Part shown: in pieces, positions 34,683 to 42,665 of the stretch
How the letters are laid out: the number at the start of each line of letters is the position of its first letter
How positions within the stretch are numbered: the stretch's first letter is position 1
Assembly (NCBI GenBank): GCA_023229435.1
Contig: JALNZF010000003.1
Span: 62,001 to 126,000, forward strand
Source: Nitrospirota bacterium
Lineage (GTDB): Bacteria > Nitrospirota > UBA9217
Length of the DNA stretch: 64,000 bases
Direction: 5' to 3'
Notes under the pieces: generated by a model
What the model was told of the DNA's origin: nothing
The model's database searches: none
Seen by the model: only the letters and a program-made list of their open reading frames with translations
Program-made: the position numbers and the translations under genes

Positions 34683-34830
34683 TTCCAAATATCAGATGCT
34701 CTCTAAACAGGCACATCCCAAATAAAATGTAAATACAATAATTTCAATTTCCGCAACGATTGAAGCCTGGTCCCTGGTGCTTTGGAATTTATTTTCCATT
34801 TGTTTCTTGTGATTTGGCGCTGTTTGTCCG
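34683..34830. repeat. AT-rich palindrome, 'AAATTCCAAA' family
   Basis: The element opens with GATTCCAAATATCAGATGC and ends with TTTCTTGTGATTTGGCGC, with inverted words in between. It is the third member of the family at 21473-21612 and 32086-32198, and it fills the DUF507-rseC gap. Confidence 0.55.
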
Positions 34831-34836
34831 GTTATG

Positions 34837-35265
34837 TTAGTCCAGTATCTCGACGATTATCGGTTTATACTGCTGTGTTTTTTCAACTTTTTTATTATAC
34901 ATCCTGATAAAGAGAAAAGATACCACCATGCTCAGCATCCCTGCGATGAATGCCCAGAGATCGGAAGAAGATTCCGTCCCATACCACAGACCCAGGTTCT
35001 TGCCGAGAATGGCCGCCGCGACGAAGACCGTCATCGGGATGCCGTAGAGAATGATGGACGCCTTCAGATATACCTGCGGGGCAAGCACCACCTTCACCTT
35101 CTGCCCCTTTTTTGCCCCGAGCGGGTTCGACGCTTCCATGTACTCCTGCTCCCCGGGATGGCATACCCCGGATGCGGAACATTTCTCGCACGCGCTCTTA
35201 GCCACAATGGACACCCTGGCGATGTCGCCTATCACTTCAGCCACGATGCCTTCTTCTTCTATCAC
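34837..35265 (-). CDS. rseC: RseC/MucC-type redox membrane protein
   Basis: This 142-residue protein has a conserved N-terminal Cys cluster, 'ACEKCSASGVC', and two membrane helices around residues 68-125. RseC helps turn off SoxR or sigma-E in enterobacteria; in anaerobes it often travels with Rnf or redox genes. The Cys cluster could bind an iron-sulfur centre. No rnf or sigma-E gene is nearby, so the partner here is unknown. Confidence 0.85.
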   Translation of the reverse strand: MIEEEGIVAEVIGDIARVSIVAKSACEKCSASGVCHPGEQEYMEASNPLGAKKGQKVKVVLAPQVYLKASIILYGIPMTVFVAAAILGKNLGLWYGTESSSDLWAFIAGMLSMVVSFLFIRMYNKKVEKTQQYKPIIVEILD

Positions 35266-35285
35266 GATGCAACCTCAAAATACTC

Positions 35286-35363
35286 TTACCACTAAGGCAC
35301 CAAGACACTAAGTAAAAAAATCCGTTCTTTTATTTCTTCGTGCCTTCGTGTCTTTGTGGTAAA
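35286..35363. repeat. Gene-free palindrome of the GxxExxY-cassette repeat type
   Basis: TTACCACTAAGGCACCAAG on the left is the inverted form of CTTCGTGTCTTTGTGGTAA on the right, with about 20 bases between the arms. The words closely match the terminal repeats at 17004-17037 and 17441-17474, but no gene is inside. It lies in the cimA-rseC gap. Confidence 0.75.
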
Positions 35364-35374
35364 CCGTTTTTATG

Positions 35375-36967
35375 TTAGCTTTTTTTCTTCGATCTTAACA
35401 GCTTATACTCGATGCTGTCCACCAGCGCCTGCCAGCTGGCTTCGATCACGTTCTCGGACACACCCACCGTGCCCCACTTGTTCTTGCCGTCGCCGGACTC
35501 GATCAGCACCCGCACCCGCGCGGCCGTGCCCTCCGCCGCGGTCAGAACACGCACTTTATAATCGAGGAGCCGGACATTCTCCAGGCCCTTGCCCGGGAAG
35601 TACTTGGGCAGGACCTTGCGAAGCGCCTTGTCGAGCGCATTCACCGGGCCATTCCCCCATGCGGCTGTGTGCTCCACGTTTCCACCAACTTCGACAGTGA
35701 CCGTGGCCTCGCTCACCGGATTGGGGTCTACCTTCCGCTTTTCCGTCAGGATACGATAGTCGATACGGTCGAACATGGAGAACACCGACTCGTAGCTGTG
35801 ACCCGCGCGCAGCATGAGGAGTTCAAGCGACCCTTCCGCTCCTTCGAATTCGTATCCCTCGTTCTCGAGTTCTTTGATCTTCTTGAGAATCACGCCGAGT
35901 TCCGGACTTTCCCGGGTGAGCGGGATTCCGAGTTCTGCCGCTTTCTGGAGGATATTGCTCTTCCCCGCCATGTCGGACACCAGAATGCGTCTTCGGTTCC
36001 CTACCAATCCCGGCATGACATGTTCATAGGTGAGAGCATTCTTCGACATTGCGTCCACATGGATGCCCGCCTTATGCGCAAAGGCGCTGTCGCCAATGTA
36101 GGGTTGCCGCTTGCGATGCTGCATATTGGCGATCTCGTCCACATAGCGGGACACGTCACGGAGCTTCGCCAGATTGGCGTCCGAGACGCAGTCTATCCCC
36201 AACTTGAGCTTCAGGGTCGGGATCAGAGAGCAGAGATTGGCATTTCCGCAGCGCTCACCGTAGCCATTGACCGTCCCGTGGACCTGGACCGCTCCCAGTC
36301 TGATCGCTGACAGTGAGTTCGCCACTGCGAGCTCCGCATCATTGTGCGCGTGGATCCCGAACGGGATGGCGATCGTTTTTTTCACCCGGCTGATGATCTC
36401 CTCGACCTCATGAGGCATGGTGCCGCCGTTTGTATCACACAAGACAAGACAATCCGCGCCCGCGCCCTCCGCGGCAAGAAGCGTCTGAACAGCATAATCG
36501 GGATTTGCCTTATACCCGTCGAAAAAATGCTCGGCATCATACACCACCTCATCCATGCGCTTCCTGAGGAATGCTACCGATTCTTCGATCATATCGAGGT
36601 TTTCGCCGAGCGTGGTCTTGAGCGCCTTGAGCACATGCAGGTCCCAGGTCTTGCCGAAAATGGTCGCGACCGGCGCGCCGGACGCGACCAGCGCCTTCAT
36701 GCTCGGGTCGTCGGAGACCTTCATCTTCGCGCGGCGGGTCGACCCGAAAGCCGCAAGCTTCGCCTTCCTGAGCTTGACGCGCCTCATCTCCTTGAAAAAA
36801 TCGATATCGCGCGGGTTCGAACCCGGCCAGCCGCCCTCGATATAATGGACGCCGAACTGGTCCAGCTTCCGGGCGACACGGACCTTGTCCTCGACCGAGA
36901 AGTTCACGTCCTCGGCCTGCGCCCCGTCGCGGAGCGTGGTGTCGTATATGAAGAGAATTGGTTTCAT
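35375..36967 (-). CDS. cimA: (R)-citramalate synthase
   Basis: CimA condenses pyruvate with acetyl-CoA to citramalate, giving isoleucine without threonine deaminase. The 530-residue protein opens 'ILFIYDTTLRDGAQAEDVNF', has 'HAHNDAELAVANSL' and 'HGTVNGYGERCGNANL' of the DRE-TIM barrel, and a C-terminal LeuA dimer/allosteric domain. 'GWPGSNPRD' marks the CimA rather than the LeuA subgroup. The frame opens 52 codons upstream through repeat DNA; the true ATG is at 36967. It lies next to lysC and hom, grouping aspartate-family amino acid genes. Confidence 0.94.
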   Translation of the reverse strand: MKPILFIYDTTLRDGAQAEDVNFSVEDKVRVARKLDQFGVHYIEGGWPGSNPRDIDFFKEMRRVKLRKAKLAAFGSTRRAKMKVSDDPSMKALVASGAPVATIFGKTWDLHVLKALKTTLGENLDMIEESVAFLRKRMDEVVYDAEHFFDGYKANPDYAVQTLLAAEGAGADCLVLCDTNGGTMPHEVEEIISRVKKTIAIPFGIHAHNDAELAVANSLSAIRLGAVQVHGTVNGYGERCGNANLCSLIPTLKLKLGIDCVSDANLAKLRDVSRYVDEIANMQHRKRQPYIGDSAFAHKAGIHVDAMSKNALTYEHVMPGLVGNRRRILVSDMAGKSNILQKAAELGIPLTRESPELGVILKKIKELENEGYEFEGAEGSLELLMLRAGHSYESVFSMFDRIDYRILTEKRKVDPNPVSEATVTVEVGGNVEHTAAWGNGPVNALDKALRKVLPKYFPGKGLENVRLLDYKVRVLTAAEGTAARVRVLIESGDGKNKWGTVGVSENVIEASWQALVDSIEYKLLRSKKKS

Positions 36968-37011
36968 AACGTGCAGTAAATTATCCGTTCTGGCTTTCAA
37001 ATACGGTAGTA

Positions 37012-37099
37012 CGGAATTCGGAATGCGGAGTGCGGAATGAAAACCCTTGGAACAAGGTTGTTCGTATACTCCGCATTCCGCACTCGCCGCTCCGCACTT
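37012..37099. repeat. Palindrome of 'GCGGAATGCGGAGTGCGGAA' words
   Basis: GGAATGCGGAGTGCGGAATG on the left faces CTCCGCATTCCGCACTCGCC on the right. The same words recur at 28630-28665, where they enter an M16 gene, at 26215-26237 in mutL, and at 41360-41390, 42560-42580 and 42635-42665. It lies between lysC and cimA and overlaps the 3' end of lysC at its boundary. Confidence 0.7.
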
Positions 37100-37100
37100 C

Positions 37101-38318
37101 CTACGCCGCCTTATCCATCTCAAAGGTCTCGTGCAGCACCCGAACGGCGAGTTCCGTGTACTTGGCTTCGATCACGATGGAGATCTTGATCTCCGAGGTG
37201 CTGATCATCATGATATTGATCCCCTCTTTGGCCATGGAGGAGAACATCTTGGCGGCCACACCCGAGTGGGAACGCATACCCACACCGACGATCGAGATCT
37301 TGGAGATATCCTCCTTTACGGTCACCCCCCTGGCGCCGATCTCGGCAACGACCTTCTTCATGAGCTCTGCTATTTTTTTGGAATCGGTCTTCGGTACGGT
37401 AAAGGACATGTCCGTGAGCCCGCCCTCGCCGATGTTCTGGATGATCATATCAACGATGATGTTGTTTGTCGATATTTCATTGAATATCTTCGCTGCCACA
37501 CCGGGTTTGTCCGGTACACCGGTAACCGTCACTTTTACCTGGTTTTTGTCGTATGCCACGCCGGATACCGCCACTCTTTCCATATCAGAATCCTCCTTGG
37601 TCACGAGGGTCCCCGGGTTGTCGTTGAAACTCGAGAGCACCCTTAGCGGAACATTATATTTTTTTGCGAACTCGACGGACCGGGTCTGGAGAACCTTGGC
37701 CCCGAGACTCGCCAATTCAAGCATCTCCTCATATGAGATCTTGTCCAGTTTCCTGGCCTGGGGAACCATGTTCGGGTCCGTGGTATATACACCGTCAACG
37801 TCCGTGTAGATGTCACAGAGGTCCGCCTTGAGCGCGGCGGCGACCGCCACGGCTGAAAGGTCCGACCCGCCGCGACCCAGGGTCGTCACATCGTCCCGTT
37901 CGTTGATCCCCTGGAAGCCCGCCACCACCGCGATTTTTCCTTCCTTGAGAGCGTGTTTGATGCGTTCACCGCTGATCTTTTCGATCCTCGCCTTGGTATG
38001 GACGCAGTCGGAAATGATCCCCGCCTGCCTGCCGGTAAAGGACTGCGCCTGGTGCCCCAGCGACTGGATCGCCATGGCAAGGAGCGCGATGGTCACGCGC
38101 TCGCCCGTGGACACCAGCATGTCCATCTCCCGGGGGTCAGGGTTCTCGCTCACCTGACTGGCCAGGTTGATGAGTTTGTCGGTCTCTCCGCTCATGGCCG
38201 ACAGGACCACCACCACATCATTGCCTTCTTCCCTGGTCCGAACAACACGCTTTGCCACATTCTTGATCCGTTCGGGGTTCGCCACGGATGTACCGCCGTA
38301 TTTCTGAACGATAAGCAC
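37101..38318 (-). CDS. lysC: Aspartokinase
   Basis: This 405-residue aspartate kinase catalyses the first step to lysine, threonine and methionine. The kinase domain starts 'LIVQKYGGTSVANPERI' and has 'TLGRGGSDLSAVAVAAAL'. Two C-terminal ACT domains ('AAKIFNEISTNNIIVDMI') give feedback control. It starts with GTG behind GGAGGG. The downstream neighbour is cimA, and hom is encoded 4 kb upstream in the same directon. Confidence 0.95.
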   Translation of the reverse strand: MLIVQKYGGTSVANPERIKNVAKRVVRTREEGNDVVVVLSAMSGETDKLINLASQVSENPDPREMDMLVSTGERVTIALLAMAIQSLGHQAQSFTGRQAGIISDCVHTKARIEKISGERIKHALKEGKIAVVAGFQGINERDDVTTLGRGGSDLSAVAVAAALKADLCDIYTDVDGVYTTDPNMVPQARKLDKISYEEMLELASLGAKVLQTRSVEFAKKYNVPLRVLSSFNDNPGTLVTKEDSDMERVAVSGVAYDKNQVKVTVTGVPDKPGVAAKIFNEISTNNIIVDMIIQNIGEGGLTDMSFTVPKTDSKKIAELMKKVVAEIGARGVTVKEDISKISIVGVGMRSHSGVAAKMFSSMAKEGINIMMISTSEIKISIVIEAKYTELAVRVLHETFEMDKAA

Positions 38319-38349
38319 TTACTTCCCTCCGTTGCAAAGTTAAACTGTT

Positions 38350-38440
38350 TTAACCACAGAGATCACAGAGAGTAAAAATGAAAATTTTAATGCATGATCT
38401 TAAAATACTGCGTGCTTTCCTCTGTGTCCTCTGTGGTAAA
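38350..38440. repeat. Palindrome of 'ACCACAGAGATCACAGAGAG' words
   Basis: TTAACCACAGAGATCACAGAG on the left is mirrored by CTCTGTGTCCTCTGTGGTAA on the right. A half copy is at 3173-3200. It is related in style to the CACGAAG palindromes. It fills the apgM-lysC gap. Confidence 0.7.
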
Positions 38441-38444
38441 TTCT

Positions 38445-39674
38445 TTAACGTTTCAAAAAATAATCCATCAACGTATAACCGTCTTTGAACACCAGCGTAT
38501 CTTTGCGGTCCGCTATCTTCTCATCGTAGGTAACGGGTCCGCCCTTGCGCTCCGCGGTGTTATCGTAGATCACGAACGGAACGGGATCCGCCGTATGGGT
38601 CCTGAGCTCGACCGGCGTGGGGTGGTCCGGAAGCGACAGGATACGGTATTCGTCGAACTGCTTCATGCCATGGATGATGTTGCCGACCACGAATTCATCA
38701 AAATCCTCAATGGCCTTGAGCTTGTTCTTAAGATCGCCAGTATGGCCCGCTTCGTCGGGCGCCTCTACGTGGAGGTAAACAATGTCTTTGGTCTTGAGCG
38801 CCCAGAGCGCGTGCTCAGCCTTGCCCACGTAGTTCGTGTCGATCCAGCCCGTGGCGCCCGGTACGTTGATGACATCAAATCCGGCATAAATACCGAGGCC
38901 CTTCGTAAGGTCGACCGCCGAGATCATGGACCCTTCGAGGCCGTACTTCTCCTTGAAGGTCGGCATGGATGGCCGCTTTCCCTGCCCCCAGAACCAGATG
39001 CTGTTCGCCTGCCGTTTCCCGTTCTCCTGGCGCGCCTTGTTCACCGGATGGGCGAGAAGCAGGTCGAGGGACGCATCCATCAGTGCATTGATGGTTTCAT
39101 CGCCTTCGCCGCTCGGAAGATAGTCCTGGATGTCCTTGTCCAGAATATCGTGGGGCGGAGTACATTCGATCTTTTCTTTCCCGCCCTTCCATACCATGAG
39201 ATGGCGGTAGCTTACACCGGGATAGAAACGGATAAAGTCACTGCCGAGCTTGCTGTCGATCTCCTCAATGAGCAGCCGTGCCTCCTGCGTTGTGATGTGA
39301 CCGGCGCTGAAGTCCTCCATGATCGCGCGCCGTCCCTTGCCTGTTGCGGACGACTTGCTGCTGATAATGCGCAAGGTCACGAGATTGCAGCGAAACGCGA
39401 TATCGTCCGGCGCGAGTTCCACGCCGATACTTGCCGCTTCGAGCGGAGACCGGCCGGTATAATACTTCCGCGGGTCATAGCCCATCACCGAGAGGTTGGC
39501 CACGTCACTGCCCGGGTGAAATCCTTCCGGCACCGTGTGCACCATGCCCACCTGTCCGAGTGTCGCGAGCTGGTCGAGGTTCGGCGTCTTCGCCGCCTGC
39601 AGGCACGTCCTGCCCCCAAGTTCCGCATTCGGCCTGTCGGCCATTCCATCACCAAGGAGAATAATGTATTTCAT
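38445..39674 (-). CDS. apgM: Archaeal-type cofactor-independent phosphoglycerate mutase
   Basis: This 409-residue alkaline-phosphatase-superfamily enzyme opens 'MKYIILLGDGMADRP' and has 'GYDPRKYYTGRSPLEAASIG' and 'DEAGHTGDLKNKLKAIEDFD', as in ApgM. It interconverts 3- and 2-phosphoglycerate. In some bacteria this family sits beside aspartate-pathway genes and has been proposed to act in homoserine or threonine metabolism. Here it is next to lysC, so that alternative should be kept open. Confidence 0.9.
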   Translation of the reverse strand: MKYIILLGDGMADRPNAELGGRTCLQAAKTPNLDQLATLGQVGMVHTVPEGFHPGSDVANLSVMGYDPRKYYTGRSPLEAASIGVELAPDDIAFRCNLVTLRIISSKSSATGKGRRAIMEDFSAGHITTQEARLLIEEIDSKLGSDFIRFYPGVSYRHLMVWKGGKEKIECTPPHDILDKDIQDYLPSGEGDETINALMDASLDLLLAHPVNKARQENGKRQANSIWFWGQGKRPSMPTFKEKYGLEGSMISAVDLTKGLGIYAGFDVINVPGATGWIDTNYVGKAEHALWALKTKDIVYLHVEAPDEAGHTGDLKNKLKAIEDFDEFVVGNIIHGMKQFDEYRILSLPDHPTPVELRTHTADPVPFVIYDNTAERKGGPVTYDEKIADRKDTLVFKDGYTLMDYFLKR

Positions 39675-39743
39675 AATAGGTGCTTACGCCTATAACATCG
39701 ACAAAAGATTGTCGATGTTTGGGTTTTTTATGTTTTCATTGAG

Positions 39744-39808
39744 TTGTAGGGCAACCCTTCAGGGTTGCGGATTTTCGGTATCAGCAAGGCTGAAGCCTTG
39801 CCCTACAA
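39744..39808. repeat. REP-like palindrome, 'TGTAGGGCAA' family
   Basis: TGTAGGGCAACCCTTCAGGG and AAGGCTGAAGCCTTGCCCTACA bound the element. It is the inverted counterpart of 6492-6545. A further GC-rich hairpin, with CCGGGCGAAGTCCCGG, lies just after it at about 39848-39863. Together they occupy most of the NIL-apgM gap. Confidence 0.65.
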
Positions 39809-39966
39809 AAACGTTAAATTCGAACTGCCCCGAAGGGGCCATGTCTGCCGGGCGAAGTCCCGGCCGACACGTAGGCCTTATAGATCATGGAGCAAGGATC
39901 AGAGGTCGGTTTTAAGATTCTTGAGCAGATACCATGACCTTTGCTGCTTGACCCTTGGTCATCTCT

Positions 39967-40209
39967 TTAAAGGCTTTCAAAATCACCTTCAATGGCTTCA
40001 ACCTTGACGCCGCGTTCCCTGAGATACGCGATTCCCTGTTCGAGCAGCTTCTCCGTGCCTTCGAACTCCAGCACCACCTCGCCCATCGAGTCCGTGATCC
40101 TGGCGTGCCTGATATTCGGCATCACGTTGAACTTCTTTGCCATGGTGAAGATCACAGGCTCCTTGATCAGGTCCTTCGGAAAGGTCAGTTTAACCCTCTT
40201 CGTCGCCAT
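39967..40209 (-). CDS. NIL-domain protein
   Basis: This 80-residue protein begins 'MATKRVKLTFPKDLIKEPVI' and matches the NIL domain, the methionine-sensing tail of MetN transporters, also found alone in sulfur-amino-acid clusters. AGGAG precedes the ATG at 40209. It stands directly downstream of the ThiS-like carrier gene. In other anaerobes stand-alone NIL proteins accompany protein-thiocarboxylate methionine synthesis genes. It is probably a ligand sensor or a partner of the sulfur carrier. Confidence 0.85.
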   Translation of the reverse strand: MATKRVKLTFPKDLIKEPVIFTMAKKFNVMPNIRHARITDSMGEVVLEFEGTEKLLEQGIAYLRERGVKVEAIEGDFESL

Positions 40210-40237
40210 AGACCGCTCCTCGCTTCGCGGAATGCTA

Positions 40238-40318
40238 AAGGCAAAGTGCAAAATGCAAAATTATTGAGCGCACCGTCGTTGACCCTCATTCTGCAATGTG
40301 CATTTTGAAATTTGACTT
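40238..40318. repeat. Palindrome of 'GCAAAATGCAAAATT' words
   Basis: GGCAAAGTGCAAAATGCAAAA on the left faces TCTGCAATGTGCATTTTG on the right. It is the same type as the outer arms at 22536-22754 and as 61677-61752. It lies between the ThiS-like carrier gene and the NIL gene. Confidence 0.6.
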
Positions 40319-40325
40319 TGTGGTC

Positions 40326-40601
40326 TTACGATCCTCCCGCGATAGCCGGTACGATCGAGATCGTATCGCCGTCCTTCAGCACGGTCTCTTCCTTGTTGAG
40401 AAAACGGATGTCCTCGTCATTCACATAGACGTTGATGAATCTCCGGATCTTGCCGCCTTCCGAAAGCCGCTCCTGCATGCCAGGGTAGTCCCTCTCGAGC
40501 GCGTCAACAAGCTCTTTGACATTCTTTACACTGCACTCCACTTCCGCTTTTCCGTCCGTCAGCCTCTGCAGCGGTGTGGGAATCCTCACGGTGATCGCCA
40601 T
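40326..40601 (-). CDS. ThiS/MoaD-family sulfur carrier protein ending Gly-Gly-Ser
   Basis: This 91-residue beta-grasp protein has the MoaD/ThiS fold pattern 'FINVYVNDEDIRFL...LKDGDTISIVPAIAGGS'. Carriers of this type need an exposed C-terminal Gly-Gly, but here a Ser follows, so one residue must be trimmed. The adjacent JAMM protease is the obvious trimming enzyme and the MoeB-like protein the activator. In Wolinella the carrier HcyS ends Gly-Gly-Ala and is handled the same way. GGAGG precedes the ATG. It is likely a thiocarboxylate donor for sulfur amino acid synthesis. Confidence 0.9.
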   Translation of the reverse strand: MAITVRIPTPLQRLTDGKAEVECSVKNVKELVDALERDYPGMQERLSEGGKIRRFINVYVNDEDIRFLNKEETVLKDGDTISIVPAIAGGS

Positions 40602-40684
40602 ATCACTCCTCCTGATTTCATTCTTCTTAATGGTGTCTGTTTCAGCGGTCTTTCAAATTCCCCCGTGACCGATATTCGCCCCCG

Positions 40685-40877
40685 TCAGGCTATTGAAAAA
40701 TTCAACAAACACCAAGAATGTCATTCTGAGTCCTTCGCCCGTCATCCTGAGTGAAACGAAGGATCTCGAAGTTACTCAGGATAAACTCCGCGAAGAATCC
40801 TGCTTTTCCGGAGACTTGAGATCCTTCACTCCGTTCAGGATGACTGACGGTAGAATGGTATTTTTCAACAGCCTGCT
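40685..40877. repeat. MITE-like element with CAGGCTRTTGAAAAA termini
   Basis: The left end CAGGCTATTGAAAAATTC and the right end TTTTTCAACAGCCTGCTA are inverted copies, matching the element at 13461-13604. The interior carries a second inverted word set (GTCATCCTGAGTGAAACG and CCGTTCAGGATGAC). The last bases of the right terminus provide the stop codon of the JAMM gene on the minus strand. Confidence 0.75.
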
Positions 40878-41301
40878 ATACAACCGTCACCGTGATCTCT
40901 GTTACTTTTCCCTCTTCGATCGAAAAACCCCTTGCGACCGGCTTCGCCCGGTCCATCAGGGTCACAATGACATACACGGCATCGGGATAGTTCGGGAGCT
41001 GTGTTCCGGGCCAGTACGCCTGATCCACATCCACGCTCGACGGATAGGCCTGGCTGTGCGGATGGGAATGGAACAGTCCGATCATGTTGAGGCCCGAATC
41101 CCTGATGTCCTTCATCACGCGAAACTGCTCTTCCGGGTCCATTTCATAATAGTCCGTGCCCGGCTTCGCGTTCTTCATGCAGTAGGCCTTTTCCACCCTG
41201 CCGTCTTTGCCGCCCAGCATCCCGCATGCCTCGTTCGGCACTGCCGCAAGACAGTGGTTGAAAATAGTTTGCAAATCTGATTTTTTAACGATCAATTCCA
41301 T
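40876..41301 (-). CDS. JAMM/MPN+ metalloprotease (Mec+/HcyD type)
   Basis: This 141-residue JAB domain has the complete metal motif: Glu24 in 'PNEACGMLGG' and His78, His80, Ser88 and Asp91 in 'HSHPHSQAYPSSVD' (HxHx7SxxD). Relatives cleave after the Gly-Gly of sulfur carriers, releasing either a trailing residue or the new amino acid. The next gene encodes a carrier ending GGS. The frame extends to a GTG at 41340, but 'MELIVKKSDL' behind GAGG is the better start. The stop codon TAG is supplied by the end of the repeat at 40685-40877. Confidence 0.92.
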   Translation of the reverse strand: MELIVKKSDLQTIFNHCLAAVPNEACGMLGGKDGRVEKAYCMKNAKPGTDYYEMDPEEQFRVMKDIRDSGLNMIGLFHSHPHSQAYPSSVDVDQAYWPGTQLPNYPDAVYVIVTLMDRAKPVARGFSIEEGKVTEITVTVV

Positions 41302-41389
41302 GCCATTTACCTCAGGAGACGCAAGAAGAATTTTTTCCACTTCCCTGATCTTTGCTATTCATCATTCCGAACTCCGCACTCCGCACTTC

Positions 41390-42193
41390 CTAATGGCTCA
41401 TCGAGCAGAACTGCTCATAATCGATCAATTCTTTGATCGTCGGATGCTCACCGCACACGGGACACTCTTTGTTCCGGGGCACTTTCACCGTGCGGAAGCT
41501 CATATCAAGCGCATTCCATAAGAGGAGCTTGCCCTTCAACGGCTGCCCGATCCCCAGGATCGCCTTGATCACCTCGGTGGCCTGGAGCGTCCCCACGACG
41601 CCGGTGACCACGCCGAGGATGCCCGCCTCCTGGCACGATGGCACCATGCCCGGCGGCGGCGGGACCTCGAACAAACAGCGGTAGCACGGTCCGTCACCGG
41701 GGTAGATGCTCATTACCTGGCCTTCGAACCGGAAGACCGCCGCGCTGATCAGCGTTTTCCCCTGCATCACGCAGGCATCGTTCACGAGGTAGCGGGTCGG
41801 AAAATTGTCGCTTCCGTCCACCACGATATCATAGTCCTTGATAATGTCCATGATATTCTTAGACGAAAGCCGCTCCTTGTGCGTCACGACCCTGACATCA
41901 TGGTTCAGCGTCTCGAACGTCTCTTTTGCCGAATCGGCCTTGGACACCCCGATGCGGCTGGTGTTATGCGCGATCTGGCGCTGCAGGTTCGAGAGCTCCA
42001 CGTGGTCATTGTCGATCACGCCGATGGTGCCGACGCCTGCCGCGGCGAGATAATACCCCACCGGAGAGCCAAGACCGCCGGCGCCCACGAGCACAACTTT
42101 GGCCTTCAGTATCTTCTCCTGGCCTTCTCCCCCGACTTCGGGGAGCAGGATATGTCTGCTGTATCGCAGTATCTGGTCTTCAGTAAAATCCAT
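41390..42193 (-). CDS. MoeB/ThiF/HesA-family E1-like adenylyltransferase
   Basis: This 267-residue protein adenylates the C-terminal glycine of a ThiS/MoaD-like carrier. Visible are the nucleotide loop 'GAGGLGS' at residues 37-43, 'NLQRQIAHNTSRIG', 'DGSDNFPTRYLVND', and two CxxC zinc pairs ('CYRC' and 'CPVC'). There is no C-terminal rhodanese domain, so sulfur must come from another protein; the TusA-like protein and the rhodanese in the window are candidates. It is placed between the tusA-like and JAMM genes. Confidence 0.92.
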   Translation of the reverse strand: MDFTEDQILRYSRHILLPEVGGEGQEKILKAKVVLVGAGGLGSPVGYYLAAAGVGTIGVIDNDHVELSNLQRQIAHNTSRIGVSKADSAKETFETLNHDVRVVTHKERLSSKNIMDIIKDYDIVVDGSDNFPTRYLVNDACVMQGKTLISAAVFRFEGQVMSIYPGDGPCYRCLFEVPPPPGMVPSCQEAGILGVVTGVVGTLQATEVIKAILGIGQPLKGKLLLWNALDMSFRTVKVPRNKECPVCGEHPTIKELIDYEQFCSMSH

Positions 42194-42275
42194 ATTGATT
42201 CCGTGAGGCGTGTAGCGTAAGGCGAAAAGGAAACTTTCTCTCCCGCTTATCCCCTCACCCCTTCCCCCTTACCCC

Positions 42276-42536
42276 TTACGGTTTTTTCTTTTCCTTGTCC
42301 TTGCGGATAAACACGTGCCACTCTTTTTCCCCGGTCTTGTCGATCCTCAGGACCTTCTGTCCCTCGTTCTCCATGCTCTTGGGCACGTTCTCGATCGCCG
42401 GCTGGTGGTCAAAAATAATCTCGAGCACCTCGCCGAGGTTCATCTTCTCGATCGCGAGTTTGGACCGCACAAAGGTGTACGGGCAAACCTGACCCTTGAG
42501 GTCGATGGTCTTGTCTATTTTGATGTCGTCAGTCAT
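42276..42536 (-). CDS. TusA/SirA-family sulfur-transfer protein
   Basis: This 86-residue protein has the TusA fold and the catalytic Cys in 'LKGQVCPYTFVRSKLAIEKM' (CPxx with Thr where Pro is usual). A Lys-rich tail ends the protein. Such proteins carry persulfide sulfur. In this operon it would feed the E1-activated carrier. It lies between hom and the MoeB-like gene. Confidence 0.88.
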   Translation of the reverse strand: MTDDIKIDKTIDLKGQVCPYTFVRSKLAIEKMNLGEVLEIIFDHQPAIENVPKSMENEGQKVLRIDKTGEKEWHVFIRKDKEKKKP

Positions 42537-42559
42537 GAGATCCCCAATACAAGTGCGAA

Positions 42560-42665
42560 GTGACGATTGCGGATTGCGGAGTAAAAAATCTAACGTCCCC
42601 TCACCTTTATCCTCTCCCCGCTGGGGAGAGGGGCGCTCCGCACTCCGAACTCCACACTCCGAACT
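42560..42665. repeat. Mixed repeat fragments between hom and tusA-like gene
   Basis: The region holds a GCGGATTGCGGAG word, then a half copy of the CCCCTCACC-type repeat (42597-42633, with hairpin CTCTCCCCGCTGGGGAGAG), then CTCCGCACTCCGAACTCC words. Three repeat types are stacked in about 100 bases. Confidence 0.55.

Noticed and set aside
36969..37123. N-terminal extension of CimA by 52 residues
   Set aside because: The extension is read from the GCGGAATGC palindrome and overlaps the end of lysC; CimA homologues start at the ATG at 36967.
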